From an uncultured Maribacter sp. (lineage in GTDB: Bacteria > Bacteroidota > Bacteroidia > Flavobacteriales > Flavobacteriaceae): DNA of 64,000 bases. Positions within the stretch are counted from its first letter, which is position 1. Every line of letters begins with the position of its first letter. The stretch spans positions 41,803 to 105,802 of the forward strand of contig CANLTE010000008.1 in the NCBI GenBank assembly GCA_947493885.1, given 5' to 3'. Below, piece by piece: positions 8,538 through 17,909 of this stretch. Both the position numbers and the translations under genes were made by a program. A model generated the notes under the pieces. That model was not told the origin of the DNA. It ran no database searches and was given only the letters and a program-made list of their open reading frames with translations.

Positions 8538-9636
8538 TGAAATCTTTGATTTTATTTATAATTATTAAAGAAGCATCTCTCTTAAAATATTTATTTTTTC
8601 CTTGATACTCATTTAGATTAATTGCTTTTAGAGTTTGATTTACAATTTCATCTGACTTAAATGGTACATTTATTATATTATTACTCTGTAATCGTCCTTT
8701 CTGTCGATTACCCACATTTATTGTATATTTCTTAAAGGATGCTGCTTCTATAATACCACTTGAAGTATTGCCAATCAATAATTTCGAATACCACATTGCT
8801 GAAAAATAATTTATCTTTCCAAAATTTTCTATTAGTACCACTCGTTTTGATAGTTTTTCTTTTAATTCATAAATTTCTTGACGATATACTGTCCCAAGAG
8901 TATCCGCATTGGGCATTGTAATAACAATATTTATATATTTAGAAACTTCAGACAATGCTCTCTTCATTTCCTTTGCATAAAACTTATTCATAGAGACGGA
9001 TACCGTTTCCGGATGAAATGTAACCAAAACAAATGGTTCTTGCTTTATCTTAAAGTTATTATAAAACGTTTCCTTTTCAATAGGAACGAACCTATTTATT
9101 TCTTCCAAACTTAACGAACCTGTTGTATACACATTTTTATTAGAACCAATAACTTCAGTAACCTTATTTGTATATTCTGAAGTAGCAGTGAAATGTAAAG
9201 ACGAGGCCAAAGTAATTTGATGTCTATAAATGTTATCTATTGCTCCAAGAGTTGTCTCACCTCCATGGATATGAGCGAATTTTACACCAAAAGGAATTCC
9301 AGCCTGTACTGCAGCACTCATTTCAAATCGATCACCCAAACAAACAACTAAATCATATTTATTTTTATCCCAGAATTCCGAAAATTTCAAAATTGTTAAT
9401 CCATATGAAGAAGCAATCGCTAACTCATCATCACTGGTAAGTAATGAGCTAATTGCATGAATTTTTTCATAGTCATCTTTTATAATACTTTCTATCGTAT
9501 ACCCATGAAAATTAGACAAATGTGTTCCAAAAGCAACAATTTCAAGTTCAAAAAAAGAATCCCTTTTAAGTTTATTTAAAAGAGGTAAATAAATACCATA
9601 ATCAGCTCTGGAGCTTGTTAATACTGCTGTTTTCAT
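8524..9636 (-). CDS. neuC: Hydrolysing NDP-N-acetylhexosamine 2-epimerase, NeuC/LegG type
   Basis: This 370-residue protein begins with TSSRADYGIYLPLL, the signature opening of the hydrolysing UDP-GlcNAc 2-epimerases. HIHGGETTLGAIDNIYRH lies near residues 122-139 and GNTSSGIIEAASF near 305-317, which is the nucleotide-binding end. The enzyme should release the nucleotide and invert C2 of the acetylated sugar, giving the free 2-epimer used by NeuB. In legionaminate pathways this step is LegG (PtmD). It overlaps NeuB by 4 bp (ATGA), so coupling is tight. Length and motifs are intact. Confidence 0.9.
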   Translation of the reverse strand: MKTAVLTSSRADYGIYLPLLNKLKRDSFFELEIVAFGTHLSNFHGYTIESIIKDDYEKIHAISSLLTSDDELAIASSYGLTILKFSEFWDKNKYDLVVCLGDRFEMSAAVQAGIPFGVKFAHIHGGETTLGAIDNIYRHQITLASSLHFTATSEYTNKVTEVIGSNKNVYTTGSLSLEEINRFVPIEKETFYNNFKIKQEPFVLVTFHPETVSVSMNKFYAKEMKRALSEVSKYINIVITMPNADTLGTVYRQEIYELKEKLSKRVVLIENFGKINYFSAMWYSKLLIGNTSSGIIEAASFKKYTINVGNRQKGRLQSNNIINVPFKSDEIVNQTLKAINLNEYQGKNKYFKRDASLIIINKIKDFNEKL

Positions 9637-10634
9637 ATTAAATCATCTTCTTCATAATCTTTTGTTGCTACTTTACCCAGAATTGTATCCCAGAGCATAG
9701 GTGAAATTCCAATTCCAGGCCTTTTGACAGTTATATTTTTGTTGCTAAAGACATCCCCTTTTTTAATAGAAGTTTTCGCAATTATACTTTTACGAGCTAT
9801 TGGTTTATTTTTTTTCTCGCTATCACTAGGTTCTTTTCTTCCATGACCTAATGCCTTTTCTATATTTCTAATTGCTTTTACCATAGCCTTTAACTCCTTT
9901 GGATCCAAAGAAGCCTTGTGGTCAGGTCCCTCTAAAGTTTTATCTAAAGTAAAATGTTTTTCTATCACTTTTGCTCCTAATGCTACAGCTGCTACAGGAA
10001 TCTCTATACCTAAAGTATGGTCGGAGTAACCAATTGACACATCAAAAGCTTCCTCTATGGTACTCATCGCCTTTAAATTAACGTCTTCCATAGGTGTTGG
10101 GTACTCCGTATTACAATGCAGAACTGTGATATCCGATTTACTAGTTCCTGCACCTAGTATTGCTAGAATAGCTTCCTCAACCTCTTTAAGGTTCGCCATT
10201 CCTGTGGAAATAATAACCGGTTTACCCAAACTTCCAATTTTTCTTAAATATGGTAAATTGGTGATTTCTCCAGAAGGAACTTTAAACAATGCTATATTTA
10301 ATTCATTAAGAAAATCTATACTTTCTAAATCAAAACCTGTAGATAAAAACTTGATACCTTTTAAATTACTATATTTTATTAATTCAAGATGCATTTCTCT
10401 ACTAAGCTCTAACCTTTGAAGCATAGCTAACTGAGATTCTGACGAATTCCCTGTGTTTTTCTTTTGATATGAAGCTTTTTCGGCATTTTTACTTACCAAC
10501 TTTTTTGAATTAAAAGTCTGAAATTTAACATAATCCACATTGGCGTCTGCTGCTGCTGCAATTAATTTTTTTGCTAAATTAATATCTCCGTTATGGTTAA
10601 CTCCAGCCTCTGCAATAATTAAAGTTTTTTTCAT
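9633..10634 (-). CDS. neuB: N-acetylneuraminate/legionaminate synthase
   Basis: This 333-residue protein has IIAEAGVNHNGD at residues 6-17, then the TIM-barrel motifs VDYVKFQTF, FKVPSGEI, HCNTEYPTP, GYSDHTLG and EKHFTLDK. A C-terminal SAF/antifreeze-like domain starts at about residue 275 with ARKSIIAKTSIKKGD. It should condense phosphoenolpyruvate with a 6-carbon N-acyl sugar to give the 9-carbon acid. Family members are NeuB, LegI and PseI, and context favours LegI. Both ends overlap neighbours by 4 bp. Confidence 0.93.
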   Translation of the reverse strand: MKKTLIIAEAGVNHNGDINLAKKLIAAAADANVDYVKFQTFNSKKLVSKNAEKASYQKKNTGNSSESQLAMLQRLELSREMHLELIKYSNLKGIKFLSTGFDLESIDFLNELNIALFKVPSGEITNLPYLRKIGSLGKPVIISTGMANLKEVEEAILAILGAGTSKSDITVLHCNTEYPTPMEDVNLKAMSTIEEAFDVSIGYSDHTLGIEIPVAAVALGAKVIEKHFTLDKTLEGPDHKASLDPKELKAMVKAIRNIEKALGHGRKEPSDSEKKNKPIARKSIIAKTSIKKGDVFSNKNITVKRPGIGISPMLWDTILGKVATKDYEEDDLI

Positions 10635-11272
10635 TGAGTTATTTTTTTTGCCGGCACACCAATTAAACGACCATTGTTTTGTACATCTTTAGTAACCACA
10701 GCTCCAGCTCCTATTTTATTTTTTGTGCCTATTTTTAGATACTGAAGAACAGTACTATTCGTACCTATTAAATTCTCATCTCCAATATTTACACCTCCAG
10801 AAATTACTGCGCAAGGATTTATAACATTATATGATCCAATAATACAATCATGTCCTAAATGTACTCCTCTATTAATATAATTAAAGGAACTCAAAGATGT
10901 ATCAACAGTTAACACGCATTGAGCTGAAATTACGTTTCCCATACCTAAAGAAAAACTATCATCTATGTAAACGCTGGGGTGAATTATATTGGGAAAAGCA
11001 AAATTTTCTTTTAGCCTATAAGTTTCAACAATTTTTTTTAATCTATCTACATCTCCCAAACCAAATACAATCGAAACTTCATTGCACTTTTTTAAAAAAT
11101 CTAATTCATTATAAACTTCATGCTTAACATTTCCAATACTTAAAAACTTTTGGGGTTTTACATCAATAAATCCCTTAAAATCATAAACTTGGTTTGCAAA
11201 ATTTATTTCTTTAATAAGTAAAAAAATTTCCTTTGCTGCTCCTCCTGCCCCAACAATATATATTTGTTTCAT
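10631..11272 (-). CDS. NeuD/LegH-type sugar acetyltransferase
   Basis: This 213-residue protein starts with a small Rossmann-like domain (IYIVGAGGAAKEI), as in the NeuD/PglD group. From about residue 100 it runs into left-handed beta-helix hexapeptide repeats, ending GAGAVVTKDV and GVPAKKI. Such enzymes use acetyl-CoA to acetylate an amino sugar or a sialic acid. Position right after the LegC aminotransferase suggests the LegH role, N-acetylating the 4-amino group of the nucleotide sugar. The alternative is O-acetylation of the final acid (NeuD). It overlaps both neighbours by 4 bp. Confidence 0.85.
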   Translation of the reverse strand: MKQIYIVGAGGAAKEIFLLIKEINFANQVYDFKGFIDVKPQKFLSIGNVKHEVYNELDFLKKCNEVSIVFGLGDVDRLKKIVETYRLKENFAFPNIIHPSVYIDDSFSLGMGNVISAQCVLTVDTSLSSFNYINRGVHLGHDCIIGSYNVINPCAVISGGVNIGDENLIGTNSTVLQYLKIGTKNKIGAGAVVTKDVQNNGRLIGVPAKKITQ

Positions 11273-12408
11273 ATTACAACACTACTTGGTAAATTTACCA
11301 CCCGTTCTTCAAACCATTTTGAATTTTCAAGATTTCCAGTTTGAGATGTCTTAAACATGGGCAAGCTAGTCATTAACTTCCAAATTGGTCTGGTCATTAC
11401 TCCATTCTCATTAGTGATTTTAAGAAAAAAATTTCTCTCTTTTATATTCTCCAATAAAATTGCGTTAAGCCAATAGTTAGAAACCGCATCTTTTGAAACG
11501 TCAATATATTGTAATGGTGTATCCTTAAAAAACATTTTATACTTATTTGCCATTTTTTGTTTCTTTTCCAAAATAAAAGGAAGTTTTTCCATTTGAGCAC
11601 AGCCTAATGCAGCATTAATATTTGGAAGACGATAATTATATCCAATCATATCATGTTTATAATCCCATGGATGCGATATTTTTGCTGTTGTAGTTATATG
11701 TTTTGCCTTTATTGCTATGCCTTCATCATTAGTTACTAACATACCGCCTCCTCCAGTAGTAATAGTTTTATTTCCATTAAAACTAAACGCCCCTAAGAGA
11801 CCATAAGTGCCAGTGTGTTTTCCTTTGTAATAGCTTCCCAGAGATTCCGCCGCATCTTCTACAACAGCAATATTAAATCTATCACAGACAGAAACAATAT
11901 CATCTATTTTTAAAGGTAATCCAAATGTATGCATAGGAACTACAGCTTTTATTGCTCTCTTTGTAATTTTATTTATACAGACTCCATTTTGAACTTCTGC
12001 ATTTTTCATCAAAAAATGCTCTAATTTTTCCGCAGATAACCCTAACGTCTCTTTATCCACATCTACAAATATTGGTTTCGCACCAATATAACTTATTGCA
12101 TTTGTGGTTGCAATAAAGGTTAAAGGCTGTGTAATTACTTCATCATTTTGACTTACTCCTGCCATTAACAGTCCGGTATGAAGCGCTGCTGTTCCATTTG
12201 ATGTTGCAATAGCATACTTCGCGCCTGTAAATTTGGCAACTTCATCTTCGAATTGATCAACAAATTTCCCTACACTCGAAACAAAAGTAGAATCAATACA
12301 TTCATTAAGATACTTTTTTTCATTACCTGTAAACACAGGAGCATGCAAAGGAATAAACTCATTTGTTTTAAATGCCTCTCTTGTAAAGGATATAAATTCT
12401 TGATACAT
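11269..12408 (-). CDS. legC: LegC-type PLP aminotransferase
   Basis: This 379-residue member of the DegT/DnrJ/EryC1/StrS family has ATSNGTAALH at residues 68-77 and VEDAAESLG at 183-191. The Schiff-base lysine lies in NGNKTITTGGGG (K214). It should transfer an amino group to C4 of the 4-keto-6-deoxy nucleotide sugar produced by LegB. The N-terminal extension and PLTFIATTNAI block match the LegC group rather than ordinary ArnB/WecE. It lies 3 bp after the dehydratase gene and overlaps the acetyltransferase by 4 bp. Ending near NLPSS looks complete. Confidence 0.9.
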   Translation of the reverse strand: MYQEFISFTREAFKTNEFIPLHAPVFTGNEKKYLNECIDSTFVSSVGKFVDQFEDEVAKFTGAKYAIATSNGTAALHTGLLMAGVSQNDEVITQPLTFIATTNAISYIGAKPIFVDVDKETLGLSAEKLEHFLMKNAEVQNGVCINKITKRAIKAVVPMHTFGLPLKIDDIVSVCDRFNIAVVEDAAESLGSYYKGKHTGTYGLLGAFSFNGNKTITTGGGGMLVTNDEGIAIKAKHITTTAKISHPWDYKHDMIGYNYRLPNINAALGCAQMEKLPFILEKKQKMANKYKMFFKDTPLQYIDVSKDAVSNYWLNAILLENIKERNFFLKITNENGVMTRPIWKLMTSLPMFKTSQTGNLENSKWFEERVVNLPSSVVI

Positions 12409-12411
12409 ATT

Positions 12412-13599
12412 TTACATTTTACTATCCAAATATTTTCCAGTTTCTTTATGTCCAAAGTCCGGTATCATTTTAAAAAACAAATCAACTATATCTTTCTTTT
12501 CCCATTTTTTACTATTCTTCAAAGCCTTAATATTTTCAGTAAAATATTCTAAAATTTCATTATCAAAATCTAAACTATTTTTTATTATTCCTAGATTCTG
12601 AAACCTATCCATATCTAGGCTTTCTTTATCAGTAAAAAATTCCTCAAAGTCTTTTTCTCCAGTCGTATCACTAGAAGAAAACAGGCATGGCCATTTACCT
12701 TCTTTTGGAAGAATGTTCACCAATTTTCTGGCTTCCTTTTCGTCTTCACATATATACGGTTCGTAACCCAAATCTTTTAAATACTTTACAGCAATATCTG
12801 CAAAGGAAATAAGGTGTAAATTCTCGCTCAGTTTAGGAAAAAAAATATCCCTGTTTTCACCAAAAATGCATGACATTAGGCATAACTCACCTGATTCCTT
12901 GGGAATAACAAAATATCTTTTAATATCATTTGGAGCAGCTATAGGTTGTAGTTTTTTAATTCTTTGGTCAAATCCATATAACAATGAGCCATCTGAGAAA
13001 GCAACATTTGCAAATCTAGCTGTGGAAATTTCAATTTCTTTACTTTTTCTCATCAAATACATTTCCATAATTCTCTTAGAGGCCCCCATCATATTAACAG
13101 GATTTGCAGCTTTATCGGTAGACACACAAAAGTATTTTTTAACTCCTTTTTTAATTGATTGATTCAATGTTTTTTCTGTATTAAAAATATTTACATCAAT
13201 CATTCTCATTAAAGTAAAAGCATCCTTTTCACTTCTAACATGTTTTAAAGCTGATAAATTTAAAACATAATCATATATTCCATCTTTTTCAATAAACGCA
13301 TCATACTCTAAAGAACTAATGTCCAACGCAAATGTTTGAAAATCTCCAGTTATATAACCAAAAGAGCTTCTAATATCTCTTACAAGTTCAACTAAATTAT
13401 TTTCACTAATATCAACAACATGGAGTTTTTTAGGGTTTCTCTTAAATATTTCTTTGGTAACAGCTTGACCAATAGAACCCGCTCCTCCAATCACCAAAAA
13501 AGAAGACCTTCCAACTATATCAAATAAATCTCTTTCATGATATTCAATATCACCAGTAAATAACTCTTTATTTCTACCAATTAAGGCTAATTTATTCAT
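12412..13599 (-). CDS. legB: Nucleotide-sugar 4,6-dehydratase, LegB type
   Basis: This 395-residue protein has the Rossmann motif GGAGSIG at 38-44, LSALKHVRSEKD at 115-126, STDKA at 160-164 and MGASK at 171-175. Met replaces the usual Tyr of the SDR YxxxK, which is typical of FlaA1/PseB-type inverting or retaining 4,6-dehydratases. It should make the 4-keto-6-deoxy sugar that enters the nonulosonate pathway. In Campylobacter LegB uses GDP-GlcNAc, and the PtmE-like gene downstream makes that plausible here. The gene starts 30 bp after the truncated rfbD. Confidence 0.88.
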   Translation of the reverse strand: MNKLALIGRNKELFTGDIEYHERDLFDIVGRSSFLVIGGAGSIGQAVTKEIFKRNPKKLHVVDISENNLVELVRDIRSSFGYITGDFQTFALDISSLEYDAFIEKDGIYDYVLNLSALKHVRSEKDAFTLMRMIDVNIFNTEKTLNQSIKKGVKKYFCVSTDKAANPVNMMGASKRIMEMYLMRKSKEIEISTARFANVAFSDGSLLYGFDQRIKKLQPIAAPNDIKRYFVIPKESGELCLMSCIFGENRDIFFPKLSENLHLISFADIAVKYLKDLGYEPYICEDEKEARKLVNILPKEGKWPCLFSSSDTTGEKDFEEFFTDKESLDMDRFQNLGIIKNSLDFDNEILEYFTENIKALKNSKKWEKKDIVDLFFKMIPDFGHKETGKYLDSKM

Positions 13600-13629
13600 A
13601 TATAATATTTTTCAGTTTACTTAAGTTTA

Positions 13630-14409
13630 TTAGCAATCCAATACTGAAAAGGCCGGTCTTACAGCAAGACTATCAAATCTATCAATTCTGTTTAATGACA
13701 ACCGAGAACCTAAATTAGTCTCCCTCAAAATTTTCTGTGCAAACTCGTACCAACTCATAGGTAATCCATCGGAATAATGATACAATCCATAAGGCTTATT
13801 TTCAATTATTGTTTCAATTAAAAATTTGGTTAACATATATGTACTTGTTGGGCGCCCATACTCATTATCGACAATATTAAGGCTTCCTCCTTTTATTGCT
13901 TTATCTAAAACAAACCGATAAAAGTTTTTACCATAATCTTTACAATATAGCCAAGATGTTCTTACAATATAATAGTTGCTTAACGTATTTTGAATGTTTT
14001 GTTCACCTTTTAATTTAGATTTTCCGTACTCATTAATTGGGTTAGGAATATCATAAACTGTATAGGGTTCTTTTTTTTTTCCATCAAAAACATAATCCGT
14101 TGAAATATGAATTAAAGTAACGTCATTTTCTTTACAAATATTTGCTATGTTTTTGACAGCCTCTGAATTAACTTTATACGCTACTTCTGGGGTCTTCTCC
14201 GCATGTTCCACATTAGTATAAGCTGCACAATTGATGCAATAATCAAAATTACCTTTCTTAAAAGTATTTTCGATTAGATTTTCATCTGTTATGTCCAAAT
14301 GCAAAGAACTCTTAAAAACAAATTCTATTTCTGAATAATTTGTAGAAATTTGTTGAATTGTCCAACCTAACTGACCTGAAGCACCTGTAACTAAAACCTT
14401 TTTCATCAA
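13630..14409 (-). CDS. rfbD: dTDP-4-dehydrorhamnose reductase, C-terminally truncated
   Basis: The 259-residue protein has GASGQLGW at 9-16, STDYVFDG at 103-110 and the catalytic Y128/K132 pair (YGKSK). It should reduce dTDP-4-dehydrorhamnose to dTDP-rhamnose. RfbD proteins usually run 280-300 residues and continue past RPAxSVLD with a SKI/SKL helix. Here RPAFSVLD is followed by Cys and stop. Reading one base out, the DNA gives D-A-N-K-L-K and then a stop, which looks like the next few family residues. The gene thus lacks about 25-30 residues at the point where the legB module begins. Activity is uncertain because the missing part is a terminal helix. Confidence 0.85.
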   Translation of the reverse strand: MMKKVLVTGASGQLGWTIQQISTNYSEIEFVFKSSLHLDITDENLIENTFKKGNFDYCINCAAYTNVEHAEKTPEVAYKVNSEAVKNIANICKENDVTLIHISTDYVFDGKKKEPYTVYDIPNPINEYGKSKLKGEQNIQNTLSNYYIVRTSWLYCKDYGKNFYRFVLDKAIKGGSLNIVDNEYGRPTSTYMLTKFLIETIIENKPYGLYHYSDGLPMSWYEFAQKILRETNLGSRLSLNRIDRFDSLAVRPAFSVLDC

Positions 14410-14948
14410 AACATTGAATTAAAAGTTGGCAATGCCAAGTCTTTTTCGGAAAGTATTAAATCTATATCTGAATAACCCCATTCAATTTTTAAGTCTGAAT
14501 CGTTAAATATAATACCTCTTTCTGATTCTTTATTATAATAATTATCACATTTATAACTAAAAAAAACATCATCTGTTAATGTTAAAAAACCATGCGCCAT
14601 ACCTTTCGGTACAAAAAGCATTTTACTATCCTCTCCTGACAATTCAACTTTAATATGCTGCCCAAATGTTGGGCTTTTCTTTCTTAAATCAACAACAATA
14701 TCTACAACCTTTCCATTTATAACTTTAATTAATTTTGCTTGAGAAAAACTTCCTTCTTGAAAGTGTAACCCTCTAAGAACTCCTTTTTTAGAAACGGAAC
14801 AGTTATCTTGAACAAAATTGATTTGATAACCCAATTTCTCTTCCAACTTTAACTTATTAAAGGATTCATAAAAACATCCTCTATTATCTTTATATACATC
14901 AGGTTGAACTATAAAACACCCTTGTAAATTTGTTTCTTTAATGTTCAC
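14406..14948 (-). CDS. rfbC: dTDP-4-dehydrorhamnose 3,5-epimerase
   Basis: This 180-residue cupin has DNRGCFYESF near residues 21-30, RGLHFQEG at 59-66 (His62 is the expected catalytic base) and KLIKVINGKVVDIVVDLR after it. FVPKGMAHGFLTL follows in the second half. It double-epimerises dTDP-4-keto-6-deoxyglucose. It overlaps rfbD by 4 bp and follows rfbA by 21 bp. Length is normal. Confidence 0.95.
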   Translation of the reverse strand: MNIKETNLQGCFIVQPDVYKDNRGCFYESFNKLKLEEKLGYQINFVQDNCSVSKKGVLRGLHFQEGSFSQAKLIKVINGKVVDIVVDLRKKSPTFGQHIKVELSGEDSKMLFVPKGMAHGFLTLTDDVFFSYKCDNYYNKESERGIIFNDSDLKIEWGYSDIDLILSEKDLALPTFNSMF

Positions 14949-14969
14949 GGAAGTGTTCTTTTTTTGAAT

Positions 14970-15830
14970 TTAATTTAAAAGTCGCATCAAATATTTACCG
15001 TATCCACTTTTTAACAAAGGTTTGGCCAACTTTTCTAATTGTTCATCATTAATATAACCCATATGGTAAGCAACTTCTTCAATTGATCCCACCTTAAGAC
15101 CTTGACGTTCTTCAATTACCTCAACAAATTTCGATGCTTGCATTAAAGAATCAAAAGTACCCGTATCCAACCATGCAATTCCTCGGTCTAGTTTACTTAC
15201 TTTTAAATTACCGCGTTTCAAGTATATTTTGTTTACATCTGTGATTTCCAATTCTCCTCGGGCACTTGGTTTAATGGATTTGGCAATAGAAACAACATCA
15301 TTATCATAAAAATAAATTCCAGTAACCGCAAAATTAGATTTTGGTTTATGCGGTTTTTCTTCTATAGATATTGCTTTCCCTTTTTTATCAAACTCTACTA
15401 CTCCATACCTTTCTGGATCCTGCACATGATATGCATATATTATTCCTCCTTCTGGGTTATTGTTCTCAAGTAATAATGAAGCCAAGCCTGATCCGTAAAA
15501 AATATTATCTCCTAAAATAAGTGCAACCTTGTCATTTCCAATAAATTTTTCGCCAATAATAAAAGCTTCCGCCAATCCATTTGGTTTTTCTTGAAAAGTA
15601 TATTCAAATTTACATCCAAGCTTAGAACCATCCCCTAAAAGGTTTTTAAATAGTTTTATATCCTGCGGAGTTGTAATTATTAAAATCTCATTTATACCCG
15701 CAGACATTAAAGTTGCCAAAGGATAATAAATCATGGGTTTGTCATAAATAGGCATTAACTGCTTACTTAAAGCCATAGTTATTGGATACAACCGTGATCC
15801 TGTTCCCCCTGCTAATATTATACCTTTCAT
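14970..15830 (-). CDS. rfbA: Glucose-1-phosphate thymidylyltransferase
   Basis: This 286-residue protein has [11 protein letters not shown] at residues 8-18, the nucleotide-binding loop, [17 protein letters not shown] just after, and LGDNIFYG near 110. Those are signatures of RmlA. It makes dTDP-glucose, the first committed step of dTDP-rhamnose synthesis. It is separated by 10 bp from rfbB. Family length is 285-295 residues, so it looks complete. Confidence 0.95.
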   Translation of the reverse strand: MKGIILAGGTGSRLYPITMALSKQLMPIYDKPMIYYPLATLMSAGINEILIITTPQDIKLFKNLLGDGSKLGCKFEYTFQEKPNGLAEAFIIGEKFIGNDKVALILGDNIFYGSGLASLLLENNNPEGGIIYAYHVQDPERYGVVEFDKKGKAISIEEKPHKPKSNFAVTGIYFYDNDVVSIAKSIKPSARGELEITDVNKIYLKRGNLKVSKLDRGIAWLDTGTFDSLMQASKFVEVIEERQGLKVGSIEEVAYHMGYINDEQLEKLAKPLLKSGYGKYLMRLLN

Positions 15831-15840
15831 TACGTTTTAC

Positions 15841-16896
15841 CTACTGATACTGTTTTTTATAATAATTTAAATAATCCCCACAAACAACATTATTTAACCA
15901 TTCTTGATTTTCTAAATACCAATTAACTGTTTTTTCAAGACCTTCTTCAAACGTTACTTCGGGCTTCCAACCTAACTCTTCATTAATTTTAGTTGCATCA
16001 ATAGCGTATCTTAAATCATGCCCAGGGCGGTCTTTTACAAAAGTTATTAATGCTTCAGAACTACCTGAAGGTCTCTTTAACTTTTTGTCCATTAATTTAC
16101 ACAATACCTTAACCAATTCAATATTTCTCCATTCATTAAAACCCCCAACGTTGTATGTCTCATGGTTTTTACCTTTATGAAAAACTAAATCAATGGCTTT
16201 TGCATGATCTTCAACATACAACCAATCTCTAGTGTAGTTTCCATCTCCGTAAACTGGCAAACTTTTATTGTTCATTATATTATTAATAAACAATGGAATT
16301 AGCTTCTCAGGAAAGTGATTTGGCCCATAATTATTGGAACAATTTGTAATAACATAAGGTAAACCATAAGTTTCCCCGTATGCTCTAACAAAATGATTAG
16401 AACTCGCTTTTGAAGCAGAATATGGAGAATTAGGCGCAAACGGCGATAATTCTGTAAACAATCCTTTCTCTCCTAGAGAGCCATATACTTCATCAGTGCT
16501 TATGTGATAAAATCTTTTATTAGTATAATCCTTTTTCCATAAATCATTAGCAGCGTTTAATAAATTCATTGTTCCTATTACGTTAGTTTTAACAAACGTT
16601 AATGGATTTGCAATAGATCTATCTACATGAGACTCAGCCGCCAAATGAATAACACCATCGAAATTAAACTTCATAAACAGCTCATTAACAAATTCAATAT
16701 CATTAATATCTCCTTTAACAAAAGTGTAATTTGAACATTTTTCAACGTCCTTTAAATTCTCAAGATTACCTGCATAGGTTAAGGTATCTAAATTATAAAT
16801 ATGATATTGTTTATAATTTAAAACAAATCTCCTAACTACGTGTGATCCTATAAAACCAGCGCCACCAGTAACGAGTATTTTTTTGAAATTTAACAT
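15841..16896 (-). CDS. rfbB: dTDP-glucose 4,6-dehydratase
   Basis: The frame is open from 16950, but the ATG at 16896 gives MLNFKKILVTGGAGFIGS, the usual N-terminus, and starts 5 bp after the Wzz-like stop, so I choose it (351 residues). GGAGFIGS is the NAD-binding loop. HISTDEVYG carries the catalytic Thr-Asp-Glu, and YSASK is the Tyr/Lys pair. It converts dTDP-glucose to the 4-keto-6-deoxy intermediate. It is first of the rfbBACD set. No oddities. Confidence 0.95.
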   Translation of the reverse strand: MLNFKKILVTGGAGFIGSHVVRRFVLNYKQYHIYNLDTLTYAGNLENLKDVEKCSNYTFVKGDINDIEFVNELFMKFNFDGVIHLAAESHVDRSIANPLTFVKTNVIGTMNLLNAANDLWKKDYTNKRFYHISTDEVYGSLGEKGLFTELSPFAPNSPYSASKASSNHFVRAYGETYGLPYVITNCSNNYGPNHFPEKLIPLFINNIMNNKSLPVYGDGNYTRDWLYVEDHAKAIDLVFHKGKNHETYNVGGFNEWRNIELVKVLCKLMDKKLKRPSGSSEALITFVKDRPGHDLRYAIDATKINEELGWKPEVTFEEGLEKTVNWYLENQEWLNNVVCGDYLNYYKKQYQ

Positions 16897-16901
16897 TACA
16901 C

Positions 16902-17906
16902 CTATACTAACTCTTTTGCTTTTGCATTCAGATATTTTAGAACAGACCAAACAAAGAATACCCCAATTAAAATGCTTGGAATTAAAACTAAACTGTGTCC
17001 AAAAAAGTTCTTTTTAACCTCATGCGGTTGACCAAAGTTTAAAATCTTAATGGTTTCTTGCATTTCCTTCAAAGAAATCCTATTTGTAGCATTACTTTGA
17101 ATCAAAGTGTTTTTTAAATTCAATAAAGAGGGAATATTTAACCCTTCTTCTCCTCCAAGTAATACTGTACCATCACCAGAAGACTGATTTGATTTAGTTC
17201 CTAAGGCTTTAGAATAATTCTCAATCAAAACATCAATTTGTGTTATTAGCTTATCATTTTCTTTTATTCTTGATTTAGCATTTTCAACATAAATATCTCT
17301 CAAATCCTTAAAATATTTATTATCATTTATATAATTCATGACTTTACTTGCAGCAGCATGCCCCCTATCCACATCTTTATAATAAAATGAAATCTTATAG
17401 TTTACATAACTATTCCCTAAAACCTCATTTTTAATAACTTGCTTTATAGAACCATCTTCCTTTAAATCGCCTAAATATTCAAGGTATTTCAGCTCTTCTT
17501 GAAGATTTGATTTAATATTCTGTGTAACAGGTTCAATTTCGACTTTAAATCCTTTTAAAGAATCCAAATTAATTCCCAATTCTTTAAAAAAATTGTAGTC
17601 TTTGCCTTTTGACTTAGATTCTATTTCGTCTATTACACCATACAGATAATCTTTACTTTCAAAATTTGGTTTTACTATAATTTCCGTCTTTTGCTTGCTA
17701 TCAGAAATCTGATTTAAACCATAACCAATACCAACTCCAACAACACCAAGTATTATAAGTATTATAAGGTTTTTTTTGAAATAAAGAAAAACTCTTAAAA
17801 CCCATTCAAAAACTTTACTAAAGGCATTTTTAATCATTTGAAACAACTGTCCCAAATCTATTTCATCAGCATTATTGTTTGAATTTGTTGGTAATTGCTC
17901 TCCCAT
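16902..17906 (-). CDS. Wzz-like polysaccharide chain-length/co-polymerase protein
   Basis: This 334-residue protein has a short polar N-terminus (NNNADEIDLGQLFQ), a membrane helix at about 45-65 (NLIILIILGVVGVGIGYGL), a periplasmic domain of some 230 residues with helical stretches, and a second helix at about 305-325. That two-helix layout is the polysaccharide co-polymerase class 1 topology. It should set glycan chain length together with a Wzy polymerase. The gene lies 3 bp after the DUF6909-like gene and 5 bp before rfbB. Confidence 0.8.
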   Translation of the reverse strand: MGEQLPTNSNNNADEIDLGQLFQMIKNAFSKVFEWVLRVFLYFKKNLIILIILGVVGVGIGYGLNQISDSKQKTEIIVKPNFESKDYLYGVIDEIESKSKGKDYNFFKELGINLDSLKGFKVEIEPVTQNIKSNLQEELKYLEYLGDLKEDGSIKQVIKNEVLGNSYVNYKISFYYKDVDRGHAAASKVMNYINDNKYFKDLRDIYVENAKSRIKENDKLITQIDVLIENYSKALGTKSNQSSGDGTVLLGGEEGLNIPSLLNLKNTLIQSNATNRISLKEMQETIKILNFGQPHEVKKNFFGHSLVLIPSILIGVFFVWSVLKYLNAKAKELV

Positions 17907-17909
17907 TTT

